From JASSUD01 sp031963365 (GTDB lineage Bacteria; Pseudomonadota; Gammaproteobacteria; Burkholderiales; Burkholderiaceae): a DNA stretch of 15,874 nt. The position numbers and the translations under genes were made by a program. The notes under the pieces were generated by a model. That model saw nothing but the letters and a program-made list of their open reading frames with translations. It was not told where the DNA came from and searched no databases. The stretch spans positions 1-15,874 of the forward strand of contig JASSUF010000052.1 of NCBI GenBank assembly GCA_031963365.1. The letters run 5' to 3'. Below, piece after piece: positions 8,113-15,687 of this stretch; position 1 is the stretch's first letter, and each line of letters begins with the position of its first letter.

Positions 8113-9414
8113 CTACATTGCCATTTCACTATAAGGCTCAAATCGGGTGGGTGGCGACCCATTGGCATTACTATGTAACGACAGTGCCGAGGCTGCAGCT
8201 GATAAAGACGGTGCATAAAAAGGTGCGGCGCTCTGATGGTGAGGGCGGCGGCGATAGATTTTAAGTGCATCCGTATTGAGCGCCTGATCTACTTCCCCTT
8301 TGATGTAATTCAAAATATGCCGAAAGGCAGTACTAAAGTAGAGCTCATAATTTTCGCGCTCAACATACCCAATATGCGGTGTGCAGATCACGTTCTCCAT
8401 ACGCAATAAGCTATAGCCTTGTAAGATGGGTTCATGTTCGTAAACATCAATGGCTGCCATTCCAGGGCGACCGTGTCCTAGCGCGCTGAGTAGGGCGTTT
8501 TCTTTGATCAACTCCGCGTGGCTGGTATTTACAAACAAAGACGTAGGTTTCATCAATAGCAGATCATTGCGCGTTATTACGCCCCGCGTGTGTGCGGTTA
8601 GCGGAAGATGCACACTTAATATATCGCTTTGGGCAAATAACTCCGCTTTATTTTTGGCGATATCTAAACCTACTGCTTGCGCGGTTTGCATATCACGCTC
8701 TGGGCCATACACCATGACCTTCATGCCGAATACACGCCCATAGCTTGCAACCAATTTGCCAACATCTTCATAGCCTAAAATACCCAGGGTCTGCCCTTGC
8801 AGTACTTGCCCCAAACCAAAATTAGCAGGCATAGAGGTACTTTTTAAGCCAGATTGTTGCCACGCGCCTTGCTTTAAGCTAGCCACATAGTGAGGAATGC
8901 GGCGTTGGGCTGCCATGATCAGTGCCCAGGTAAGTTCGGCTGTGGCAGTCGGCGAATCGCTGCCCTCAAAGACGATAATGCCACGCTCAGTACAAGCAGG
9001 AATATCAATATGTTCTCCGGTCTTGCCCATTTGGCTAATTACTAGCAGTTGTGGCAAGCGGTCGAGCAATTGCGCAGTGATATGGGTGCGGTTTCCTATT
9101 AAGACCAGTATTTCAGTTTCCGCTAATCGACTTGAAAGCTGACCAATACCTCGGACGGTGTTGTTAAATACCTTAACATCATGCCCTTGTAGCCAACTAA
9201 AGCAATGGAGTTTACGCGCTGCATCTTGGTAGTCATCCAAAATCGTAATTTTGAGCCCAGCCGATGCAAAATGGCTGGGGTGATGATCGTGGCCATGACC
9301 GCGTTTTTGGCCAACAACATTGCGCTCACCCCCCTGTATCGGGGAGGGTGTTTGTGGCGAGCTATGGGGCCGATCTTGCAAACGGTCCATAAGCGGTAAA
9401 AAGAAAATATCCAT
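8113..9414 (-). CDS. D-2-hydroxyacid dehydrogenase family protein, divergent
   Basis: NAD-dependent reductase-fold protein of the D-isomer 2-hydroxyacid dehydrogenase family; its substrate cannot be told. The start is ATG 9414, seven bases after GGGAGA; the frame is open further up but would overlap the preceding gene. The 433-residue product contains a full catalytic and NAD domain (about 54-385), with KITILDDYQDA, NNTVRG, AELTWALIMAAQRRIP, and the conserved catalytic Glu328 (DVYEHEP) and His347 (CTPHIGY). Two oddities: the dinucleotide loop reads GYEDVG (Glu216) where relatives have GYGKIG, and the usual catalytic-arginine motif TSRAEL reads TSHAEL (His299). A ~53-residue Pro/His-rich N-terminal extension and a ~45-residue C-terminal tail are also unusual; relatives have about 350 residues. 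It may be altered in specificity or losing activity. Confidence 0.85.
   Translation of the reverse strand: MDIFFLPLMDRLQDRPHSSPQTPSPIQGGERNVVGQKRGHGHDHHPSHFASAGLKITILDDYQDAARKLHCFSWLQGHDVKVFNNTVRGIGQLSSRLAETEILVLIGNRTHITAQLLDRLPQLLVISQMGKTGEHIDIPACTERGIIVFEGSDSPTATAELTWALIMAAQRRIPHYVASLKQGAWQQSGLKSTSMPANFGLGQVLQGQTLGILGYEDVGKLVASYGRVFGMKVMVYGPERDMQTAQAVGLDIAKNKAELFAQSDILSVHLPLTAHTRGVITRNDLLLMKPTSLFVNTSHAELIKENALLSALGHGRPGMAAIDVYEHEPILQGYSLLRMENVICTPHIGYVERENYELYFSTAFRHILNYIKGEVDQALNTDALKIYRRRPHHQSAAPFYAPSLSAAASALSLHSNANGSPPTRFEPYSEMAM
9327..9350. repeat. GC-rich palindrome inside the dehydrogenase N-terminal extension
   Basis: CACCCCCC at 9327-9334 faces GGGGAGGGTG at 9341-9350 and can form a stem with one mismatch. 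It encodes part of the PSPIQGGERN segment. Peptides of this kind often come from intergenic palindromes that have been read into a gene, which would explain the extra N-terminal residues. Confidence 0.4.
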
Positions 9415-9467
9415 GAGCCTGTCTCCCTGGCTTCTATTGTTATGGACACAGCTGTGCCTTAGCGGTT

Positions 9468-10697
9468 TTATTTTTCGCTCGTAGCCGATGACAGTGTTTG
9501 CCATTGACCGTTTACGACTTTGTATAGGGTAATGCGTGCATCTTTTAAATTGCCGTGCTGATCGTAAGCAAATTCCTTTGTCGTCACGCCTGGGCGCTCG
9601 ATTTTTGCTAAGAAGGGCAAATAACGTGCTGGCTCCGTAGAATTTGCATTTTGCATTGCATGAAATAAGGCCATTGCGCCGTCGTAAGCATAAGGCGCAT
9701 ACACCTGAACCTCTTCATGAAATGTGGCCTTGTATTGGTCGATAAATGCTTTGCCACCTGGCATATTCTCAAGAGGTAGCCCTGCTAGCGATACGATGGT
9801 TCCTTCTGCAGCACGCCCTGCAATTTTCAAAAATGCGGGGGTTTTTGCCATATCACCTGCTATGAAATGGGCTTTTAAACCTAAAGCACGCATTTGTATG
9901 GCCATGGATGCTGCCTGCCTATCTGCTCCACTGTAAAAAATGGCATCCGGTTGGCTGGTTTTGAATTTAGTCAAAATAGCTTTGAAATCCGTTGCCTGAT
10001 CGCTAGTAAATTCATGCGCAATAATGGTGGCCCCTGCTGCTTTGGCCGCTTTTGCAAACTCATCTGCTAAGCCTTGCCCGTATGCGGTGCGGTCATCTAT
10101 GACGACCATGCGTTTAAAACCCAAGGTTTTAGCTGCATATTTCCCCGCTACCTGACCTTGCTGCGCATCGGAAGTCATCATGCGAAACGTGGTTTTAAAA
10201 CCCTGCATCGTGTATTTCGCTGCAGTTGCCATCGAAATCTGAGGAATACCTGCTTGGGCATAATCTCGTGAAGCGGGGAGCGTAGTCCCGGAGTTAAAGT
10301 GCCCAAGCATGCCTTTGATACCATCATCGATCAGCTTTTGCGCCACGATCTTCGCTATACGCGGGTTGGCTTGGTCATCCGCTATAACGAGATCGATCTG
10401 AATAGGGTGACCGGCAATCATCGGATGGCTAGCATTGAACTGCTTTGCAGCCAGAATAATGCCGTTCTGAAAATCCCGTCCGTAGTGTGCTTCTGGCCCT
10501 GTTAGAGGGCTAGCAACCCCGATTTTTACCTGCTGGGTATGGGCTGGTGCGGTTGCTCCATTACCTGCGGTAAGTGCTGCTGCATGCGAACTGAATGCGC
10601 CGGATAACAGTGTGATAGCGCTAGCTGTCGCTGCTATTACATGGCGTATTGAGTGCGTCTTACGCTGCGTTTTGCTCTGTGTAAACACGTGCTGCAT
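9468..10697 (-). CDS. Branched-chain amino acid ABC transporter substrate-binding protein (LivK/LivJ-like)
   Basis: Periplasmic type I binding protein that would hand an amino acid (Leu/Ile/Val or a related compound) to an ABC importer. The 409-residue product begins with a basic segment, a hydrophobic core (about residues 19-36) and a likely cleavage site after SSHAA near residue 41, a normal Sec signal peptide. The mature start VKIGVASPLTGPEAHYGRDFQNGIILA is typical of the Peripla_BP_6 family, followed by IADDQANPRIA, GHFNSGTTLPAS and VYAPYAYDGAMAL. AGGAG lies seven bases before the ATG. The neighbouring genes encode no permease or ATPase, so it is an orphan here. The next gene starts 53 bp after its stop and could be co-transcribed. 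Ligand specificity is not readable. Confidence 0.93.
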   Translation of the reverse strand: MQHVFTQSKTQRKTHSIRHVIAATASAITLLSGAFSSHAAALTAGNGATAPAHTQQVKIGVASPLTGPEAHYGRDFQNGIILAAKQFNASHPMIAGHPIQIDLVIADDQANPRIAKIVAQKLIDDGIKGMLGHFNSGTTLPASRDYAQAGIPQISMATAAKYTMQGFKTTFRMMTSDAQQGQVAGKYAAKTLGFKRMVVIDDRTAYGQGLADEFAKAAKAAGATIIAHEFTSDQATDFKAILTKFKTSQPDAIFYSGADRQAASMAIQMRALGLKAHFIAGDMAKTPAFLKIAGRAAEGTIVSLAGLPLENMPGGKAFIDQYKATFHEEVQVYAPYAYDGAMALFHAMQNANSTEPARYLPFLAKIERPGVTTKEFAYDQHGNLKDARITLYKVVNGQWQTLSSATSEK

Positions 10698-10745
10698 AGC
10701 GAATCTCCTAAGTGCGGCACCCTCTCAAATTTCCTGATGGCCAGG

Positions 10746-10774
10746 ATACTAGCGGCAGTTCGCCAGAGGGTAAA
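10746..10774 (-). promoter_or_regulatory. Possible sigma70 promoter of the binding-protein gene
   Basis: Read on the minus strand: TTTACC, a 17-base spacer, then TAGTAT; each hexamer matches the consensus at four of six positions. It would place the transcript start about 40 bases before the ATG at 10697. Spacing is ideal, but the hexamers are weak. Confidence 0.35.
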
Positions 10775-10954
10775 TCGTTAAAAAAGCCTTTAAAGACCCG
10801 TTATGTTATCTGTTAAAACGGCAAAAGCGTGATGGAATAAAGCGTTGATGCCTACCTATGAGGCCAGTCCAAGAACGGTCTGTGCCTATTTTGCGCATTT
10901 GCAAGGTGCAAAAGTGCCTTTTCAGAAAGTCGTCTTTGAGACAAATCAAAATTT
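10775..10954. other. Gap between priA and the binding-protein gene; nothing recognised
   Basis: The 468-base gap 10698-11165 holds the promoter candidate, a palindromic terminator and an inverted-pair repeat, each listed separately. In the remaining part (10775-10954) I see no coding signal or RNA gene on either strand. Confidence 0.5.
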
Positions 10955-10983
10955 CAAAAATATAAACCTGCATATGCAGGTTT
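10955..10983 (-). terminator. Perfect 20 bp palindrome with T tract, probable priA terminator
   Basis: AAACCTGCATATGCAGGTTT at 10964-10983 is a perfect palindrome. Read on the minus strand it is followed by ATATTTTTG, so it looks like an intrinsic terminator. It lies about 180 bases past the priA stop, with the repeat element 11002-11128 in between. A dyad operator is the alternative. Confidence 0.5.
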
Positions 10984-11001
10984 TAAAAGGACCGTGGTCA
11001 T

Positions 11002-11128
11002 CATGTTGGGGAACGTTGCTCACCACCAACCTACCGAGATGCATATGTAAAAGGGATTCACCACACTCCATCAACCACAAAAAAAACAAAGAATGGTAGG
11101 TTGGTGGTGACGAAGGAACCCCAACATG
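11002..11128. repeat. BIME/MITE-like inverted pair, copy after priA
   Basis: Two facing GTAG-headed hairpins: minus strand 11005-11034 and plus strand 11096-11125. Each is GTAG followed by GTTGG...CCAAC with a bulged T and a GGT/ACC-type inner stem; the loop varies. The left copy has changed inner-stem bases. The centre (about 11036-11094) contains ATGTAAAAGGG and matches the centres at 13472-13530 and, inverted, 15761-15819. The unit starts 38 bases beyond the priA stop codon. Confidence 0.85.
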
Positions 11129-11165
11129 CATACCACTGCGCCCTTAATAACCGGCTTACAAATTA

Positions 11166-13271
11166 TCAAAACTCGATAGGATCCACTTCAATCGACCAAT
11201 GTAACACCCCTTTTAGAGAGTGTAATAAAGGTTGCCATAAAGATAATAAAGTTTGTAGAGCAGTGCGTGAAGCGCTCTCTAATAGCAGCTGCGCGCGGTG
11301 CTGATTCATTACTTTGCTCATGCTAAGGGCAATAGGATCGTAGCGGGTGACCCGCTCAGCGCCTGGGAGCGTTGCGAGTCGCTCTGCGGCCTGCGATAAG
11401 AAATTTAATGCGCCTTCCAGTGTACGCGCTTGGGCGCGCAACATGGCCTGATAGGTAAAGGGTGGCAGCTGTGCGGCAGAGCGTTCTGCGAGAAGGCTGT
11501 TTGCAAAACACGCGTAATCATGGCGCATAAGTGCATCATACAATGGGTGATTGGGATAGCGCGTTTGAATAAGCACTTCGCCTTGTCCGGTTCGTCCTGC
11601 GCGTCCGCTTGCTTGCATGATCTGTGCAAATAGCCGCTCGCTGGCCCGAAAATCATGTGAAAAAAGCGCCGCATCTGCATTCAGTATGCCTACTAAGGTA
11701 ACGCGCTTGAAATCATGACCTTTTGCAATCATTTGCGTGCCGATTACAACATCTACTTCTTGATTTGCAATCGACTGGAAAAGTGTAATGGCACTGCCTT
11801 TTTTACGAGTGCTATCGGCATCGATGCGCAGAATACGTGCCTCTGGTAGGGCTTGGCTCAACGTTTCTTCAAGCCGTTGTGTACCACGGCCTAAAGGAGC
11901 TAAATCCATATTTCCACAGTCAGGGCACACTCTAGGAATACGGGTTTTCTCTCCACAATGGTGGCAGCGCATACAGTGCTCTGCGCTATGAAGTACCCGT
12001 GCACTAGCGCAGTGTGGGCAACCAGAAACCCATCCACAAGCCTCGCAACTGAGCACAGGAGCGTAACCCCGTCGGTTTAAAAAAAGCAAACTTTGTTCTT
12101 GTTTGGTAAGTCTTTCCTGCAAAGCCTTTAGCAAAGGGGTAGAGAGGCCTTCAAAGGCACTTTTTTGCCCCAGTCGTTGTGCTGCTTCCATATCGATTAA
12201 CCGTACCGTAGGCAGGATGGCATTGGTTACAGCACGTTTTGTTAATGTTAGATGGGTATAGCGGTGACGCTGGATTTGTCTCCATGTCTCTAAAGAAGGC
12301 GTGGCCGAACCTAAAACGATCGGAATATGGAGTTGCTTGGCTCGCCAGAGCGCGAGATCTCGGGCCGAATACCGCACTCCTTCTTGTTGTTTATAGGCCG
12401 CATCATGCTCTTCATCGACGATGATTATCGTTAATCGAGTAAATGAAGCCAAAATCGAAAGCCTGGTACCCAGCACAATGCGAGCACTGCCGTTATGGGC
12501 AGCTAACCAATGCTGAGTGCGCTGCGTCTCAGTCAAATTGCTGTGTAAAGTAACAATGCTAGAGGCAGGCCAGTGCGCAAACCTTTTTCGAAAAAGCGCC
12601 TCAAATTGAGGAGTCAAGTTGATTTCAGGCACGAGTACTAACGCTTGGGCTGTGGGTTCATGCTCAAGGCGTTGTGCTAAGGCTCTTAAATACACCTCGG
12701 TTTTACCGCTGCCTGTAATGCCGTGCAACACGAAAGGTAAAAAGCCTTTTGCTTGCTCGATGCAATGCAGTGCTGCGGCTTGTTCCTCATTGAGAGGCGG
12801 CGGGCAGGAGTCTGGGTGGGATACGTTCACGCATTCTGCAGAAAGTGCGCTTGGCTGAGGCGAAGTATCCAGTGCCTGAGAATGCGCTGGATATTCTTTT
12901 GCGCGTATTTCAGAAATATCTAAAGAAGGGCGCTTTTTCCACTGTGCAACGAGACGGATATTCTTAGGTAGTGCAGGCAATGCAACAGCCCCAAAAGGGC
13001 GCTGGTAATACTTGGAGGCAAACTCAATGAGTGCATGCCAGGAAGGGGGCAGGCATTTGTAGGCCAAACACAACTCATCAATAGGGCGCAAACGCTCGAG
13101 GGGTAAGGTGCTTTTTTGCGACACGGAAGCGATCAATCCAACCAGCTGACGTTTCCCAAAAGGTACCTGCACTAGTTGCCCTAACTGGGGATGCAGCGCT
13201 GCCGGACATAGATAGTCGAACAAAGTGGGCAGCGGATGATTGAGTGCGACTCCAACGATCAAATCAGTCAT
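11166..13271 (-). CDS. priA: Primosomal protein N', replication restart 3'-5' helicase
   Basis: PriA recognises stalled forks and D-loops and reloads the replicative helicase through PriB/DnaT/DnaC-type partners. The 701-residue product is somewhat shorter than the 732 of E. coli. The N-terminal 3'-end binding region is followed by Walker A GITGSGKT (184-191), the DEEH box (286-289), the GSATPS motif (321-326), a zinc-binding insertion with Cys409, 412, 418, 421, 436, 439, 449 and 452, and helicase motifs through IGTQMIAKGHDF and QASGRAGRTGQGEV. All look intact. The start is ATG 13271, with only a weak ribosome binding site. A variable linker (about 112-158) separates the N-terminal and helicase parts. 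It sits downstream of hemE across a gap with DnaA-box-like sites and a large inverted repeat. Confidence 0.98.
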   Translation of the reverse strand: MTDLIVGVALNHPLPTLFDYLCPAALHPQLGQLVQVPFGKRQLVGLIASVSQKSTLPLERLRPIDELCLAYKCLPPSWHALIEFASKYYQRPFGAVALPALPKNIRLVAQWKKRPSLDISEIRAKEYPAHSQALDTSPQPSALSAECVNVSHPDSCPPPLNEEQAAALHCIEQAKGFLPFVLHGITGSGKTEVYLRALAQRLEHEPTAQALVLVPEINLTPQFEALFRKRFAHWPASSIVTLHSNLTETQRTQHWLAAHNGSARIVLGTRLSILASFTRLTIIIVDEEHDAAYKQQEGVRYSARDLALWRAKQLHIPIVLGSATPSLETWRQIQRHRYTHLTLTKRAVTNAILPTVRLIDMEAAQRLGQKSAFEGLSTPLLKALQERLTKQEQSLLFLNRRGYAPVLSCEACGWVSGCPHCASARVLHSAEHCMRCHHCGEKTRIPRVCPDCGNMDLAPLGRGTQRLEETLSQALPEARILRIDADSTRKKGSAITLFQSIANQEVDVVIGTQMIAKGHDFKRVTLVGILNADAALFSHDFRASERLFAQIMQASGRAGRTGQGEVLIQTRYPNHPLYDALMRHDYACFANSLLAERSAAQLPPFTYQAMLRAQARTLEGALNFLSQAAERLATLPGAERVTRYDPIALSMSKVMNQHRAQLLLESASRTALQTLLSLWQPLLHSLKGVLHWSIEVDPIEF

Positions 13272-13383
13272 ACCTAGCAGGCGTACTTTTGAGGGGGCGT
13301 TTTCGTGATAAAAATCGAGTCATTTTAAGAGTCGTCTTGTGTGCAGGGTGTTTGCGGAGAATACAAGGTACTTTTCAACAGGG
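13272..13383. other. priA-proximal part of the hemE-priA gap; no gene
   Basis: The 336-base gap 13272-13607 carries the DnaA-box pair and a long inverted repeat, listed separately. This part should contain the priA promoter and leader. I could not pick a convincing -35/-10 pair. Confidence 0.45.
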
Positions 13384-13406
13384 TTATCCACAAGATATGT
13401 GGATAG
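13384..13406. promoter_or_regulatory. Pair of facing DnaA-box sequences upstream of priA
   Basis: TTATCCACA (13384-13392) is a perfect match to the strong DnaA box. Five bases later TGTGGATAG (13398-13406) is the complement of CTATCCACA, one base from consensus. A weaker look-alike, TTATCAACA, is at 13597-13605. The pair lies about 110 bases before the priA ATG and could bind DnaA as regulator or as part of an origin-proximal cluster. Binding itself is inference. Confidence 0.55.
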
Positions 13407-13423
13407 CTTTAAGCAAAAATCAG

Positions 13424-13578
13424 AAGTCAGTGGCGCGCATGTTGGGGTTCCTTCGTCACCACCAACCTACCAAGATGGCTATGTAAAAGGGTTCTATTAA
13501 ACTCTACTGACCATAAGAGAAGCAAAGGACGGTAGGTTGGTGGTGAGGTACGAACCCCAACATGCGCGCCACCGACTT
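13424..13578. repeat. BIME/MITE-like element with 48 bp inverted arms, between hemE and priA
   Basis: Arms 13424-13471 and 13531-13578 are near-perfect inverted repeats around a 59-base centre. They differ at one outer base and in the variable loop of the hairpin. Each arm contains GTAG plus the imperfect GTTGG...CCAAC hairpin (minus 13441-13470, plus 13532-13561). In this copy the match extends through AAGTCRGTGGCGCGCATG on both sides, longer than in the others. A hemE-priA read-through transcript would fold into a long stem here. Confidence 0.9.
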
Positions 13579-13607
13579 TTAATCTTTGCGCTCTGCTTAT
13601 CAACAAC

Positions 13608-14738
13608 TCACCGTTGTGCTGCACGGCTGGCAGTATGTACCTCATCGACCATGGCCTCTACGTGCTCGATAGGGGTTATTGGAAGTATGCCGTGACCAAG
13701 GTTAAAAATATGGCCTGGGTTGGGGCCGTAAGCTTGTAGCACATTGCGTACCTCAGCCCGCACAGCTTGTGCACTAGATAACAGTATCATGGGGTCAAGA
13801 TTGCCTTGCAAAGCAGTATGTGAGCCTGTGTTCATGCTCGCATGATAGCTTGCTACACGCTCTCTGGCTTTGCTCAAAGAAGTGGTCCAGTCCAGACCTA
13901 CCGCATCGGCCTGGCAGCTGAGAATGCGTTCTAGCCATTGGCCGCCGCCTTTGGTAAAGACGATGATAGGGGGGCGCGTGGCTGGGTTAGGGTAGCGGCT
14001 GTGTAAGTCTGCCACGATGCGTGCGGTGTAGTGCAGCGAAAATGTATCAAATGCTTGGTCAGCTAATACGCCACCCCAGGTATCAAAAATCATTACGGCA
14101 TTGACCCCCGCTTCGATTTGCGCGATTAGGTAAGCAGATAGCGCGCGTGCGTTGATATCGAGAATGCGGTGCAGTAAGTCAGGCCGCGTATAGAGCATGG
14201 ATTTGATAGTGCGAAAATCCGCAGATTTCCCTCCTTCCACCATATAACAAGCCAAAGTCCAGGGGCTACCTGCAAAACCGATGAGTGGGAGCTTTTGATG
14301 GCCTTCTGCCGTGGTCAGCTCGCGCCGAATTTGTTTGATGGTCGTACTTACATACGGCAAACTGGCTTCGATATCCGGTACTTTTAGTGCATTGATTTGG
14401 GCTTCATCTCGAACCGCATTTTCAAAACGAGGTCCTTCGCCTGCTGCGAAAGAAAGCCCTAAGCCCATAGCATCGGGTACGGTCAGAATATCTGAAAATA
14501 AAATCGCAGCATCTAGTGGAAAGCGCGCTAAGGGCTGCAGTGTGACTTCCGTTGCAGTATCGGGGTTTTTCATCAACGCTAAAAAACTGCCTGCACTTGC
14601 ACGCAATGCCTTGTACTCGGGTAAGTACCGGCCAGCTTGTCGCATGAACCAAACAGGGGTGTACTCTGTAGGTTGGCAGCGCAATGCACGCAAAAAGACA
14701 TCATTCAGAAGATGGGGGGGGGAGGGAGCAGGCGTCAT
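13608..14738 (-). CDS. hemE: Uroporphyrinogen III decarboxylase
   Basis: Removes four carboxyl groups from uroporphyrinogen III to give coproporphyrinogen III in haem synthesis; cytoplasmic and cofactor-free. The 376-residue product is slightly longer than the usual 350-365. Signature residues are present: Arg33 and Arg37 in PVWFMRQAGRYLPEY, Asp83 in FSDIL, GFAGSPWTLACYMVEGG, MIFDTWGG, LQGNLDP and NLGHGI. The start is ATG 14738 with no visible Shine-Dalgarno; no in-frame ATG follows before the conserved region. Codons 6-9 contain a run of nine cytosines (plus-strand G run 14714-14722). The stop lies 30 bases from the inverted repeat 13424-13578. A terminator lies just upstream, so hemE probably has its own promoter overlapping that region. 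Confidence 0.98.
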   Translation of the reverse strand: MTPAPSPPHLLNDVFLRALRCQPTEYTPVWFMRQAGRYLPEYKALRASAGSFLALMKNPDTATEVTLQPLARFPLDAAILFSDILTVPDAMGLGLSFAAGEGPRFENAVRDEAQINALKVPDIEASLPYVSTTIKQIRRELTTAEGHQKLPLIGFAGSPWTLACYMVEGGKSADFRTIKSMLYTRPDLLHRILDINARALSAYLIAQIEAGVNAVMIFDTWGGVLADQAFDTFSLHYTARIVADLHSRYPNPATRPPIIVFTKGGGQWLERILSCQADAVGLDWTTSLSKARERVASYHASMNTGSHTALQGNLDPMILLSSAQAVRAEVRNVLQAYGPNPGHIFNLGHGILPITPIEHVEAMVDEVHTASRAAQR

Positions 14739-14746
14739 AGGGCGTT

Positions 14747-14792
14747 AAAAATAAAAAGAGAGCCTAGACGGCAAAGAGCCAATTAGCCTCTC
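14747..14792 (-). terminator. Probable Rho-independent terminator of exonuclease III gene
   Basis: On the minus strand GAGAGGCTA and TAGGCTCTC pair (14784-14792 with 14758-14766, one mismatch) around a 17-base loop, followed by TTTTTATTTTT. It starts 30 bases after the xthA stop codon and ends about ten bases before the hemE ATG. Confidence 0.65.
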
Positions 14793-14821
14793 AAAATAAC
14801 AAAATAAGATCGTCTTGTGCT

Positions 14822-15661
14822 TTAGAGCATGGCCATTTCAAGCTGAGCCGGCTGGGCTTGAGCCGAAAGGTCTACGTCATAATCAATAATCAGCGGTGCG
14901 TGGTCGCTGAATTTCGTATCTTTAAAAATGGTTGCTTGGGTAGCTTTTGCGGCTATGTCTGGTGTGGCGATCTGATAATCGATGCGCCAACCTACATTGT
15001 TAGCATAGGCTTGCCCACGCTGACTCCACCATGTGTATTGCTCTGGGCGAGGGTCGAGTTGTCGGAACACATCTACATATTGTTCCTCAAATAAAGTGCT
15101 CAACCATGCTCTTTCCTCGGGAAGAAAGCCCGAGTTCTGGCGATTGCCCCGCCAATTTTTAAGGTCAATTTCTTGGTGCGCAATATTGATATCGCCGCAT
15201 AAAATCACCTCGCCTTTTTGCTTTAAAGCAGCCAGATGGGGCATGAATACATCCATGAACCGGAATTTGGCGAGCTGGCGTTCTTCAGAGCTAGAGCCTG
15301 AAGGGGCATATACGGACACAATGGAGAGTGGGCGCTCATTACCGGTGCGCTCAAAAATGGCTTCGACGTAGCGCCCTTCTTTATTGAATTCATCATTGCA
15401 CGCAGCGTGCGCAAAGCCTATTTGGACAGTATGGGGTACGGTTTTGGTATAAATGCCTACGCCGCTATATCCTTTTTTTTCAGCATATTGAAAATAGCCG
15501 TTGTAGCCCATGGGGCTTAGCAAATCAGCAGTCATATTGGCATGCTGAGCTTTGAGCTCTTGAATGCATACTACGTCAGCTTGTTGCTCGGCCAGCCACG
15601 TAAAAAAACCTTTTTGACTGGCAGAGCGAATGCCGTTGAGATTGGCAGTGATAATGCGCAT
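14822..15661 (-). CDS. xthA: Exodeoxyribonuclease III (AP endonuclease)
   Basis: Class II AP endonuclease and 3'-5' exonuclease of base-excision repair, of the endonuclease/exonuclease/phosphatase fold. The 279-residue product is a little longer than the 268 of E. coli. Catalytic positions are visible: Asn7 (ITANLNGIRSA), Glu35 (IQELKAQ), Tyr118 (VYAPSG), Asp157 and Asn159 (GDINIAH), Asp228 (WRIDYQI), and Asp253-His254 (FSDHAPLIIDY). The start at ATG 15661 fits the family (MRIITANLNGIRSA); GGA lies about eight bases upstream. The extra residues are a short tail after DYDVDLSA. A repeat element begins 26 bp before the start codon, so its promoter lies inside or beyond that element. Confidence 0.96.
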   Translation of the reverse strand: MRIITANLNGIRSASQKGFFTWLAEQQADVVCIQELKAQHANMTADLLSPMGYNGYFQYAEKKGYSGVGIYTKTVPHTVQIGFAHAACNDEFNKEGRYVEAIFERTGNERPLSIVSVYAPSGSSSEERQLAKFRFMDVFMPHLAALKQKGEVILCGDINIAHQEIDLKNWRGNRQNSGFLPEERAWLSTLFEEQYVDVFRQLDPRPEQYTWWSQRGQAYANNVGWRIDYQIATPDIAAKATQATIFKDTKFSDHAPLIIDYDVDLSAQAQPAQLEMAML

Positions 15662-15687
15662 TACATATCCAATAAAGCAGATGTATT

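Noticed and set aside
9415..9504. Longer reading of the dehydrogenase starting at 9504
   Set aside because: It would overlap the end of the binding-protein gene by 37 bases, while ATG 9414 has a good ribosome binding site (GGGAGA).
10946..11131. Small open frames across the inverted-pair repeats (also 13427-13645 and the plus strand from 15727) giving similar peptides with HVGV, SPPTY and LGRLVV
   Set aside because: The frames are open in all three copies because length is conserved, but differences between copies fall mainly at codon positions 1 and 2 and change the amino acid. That is not the pattern of a constrained protein, so I treat them as translated repeats.
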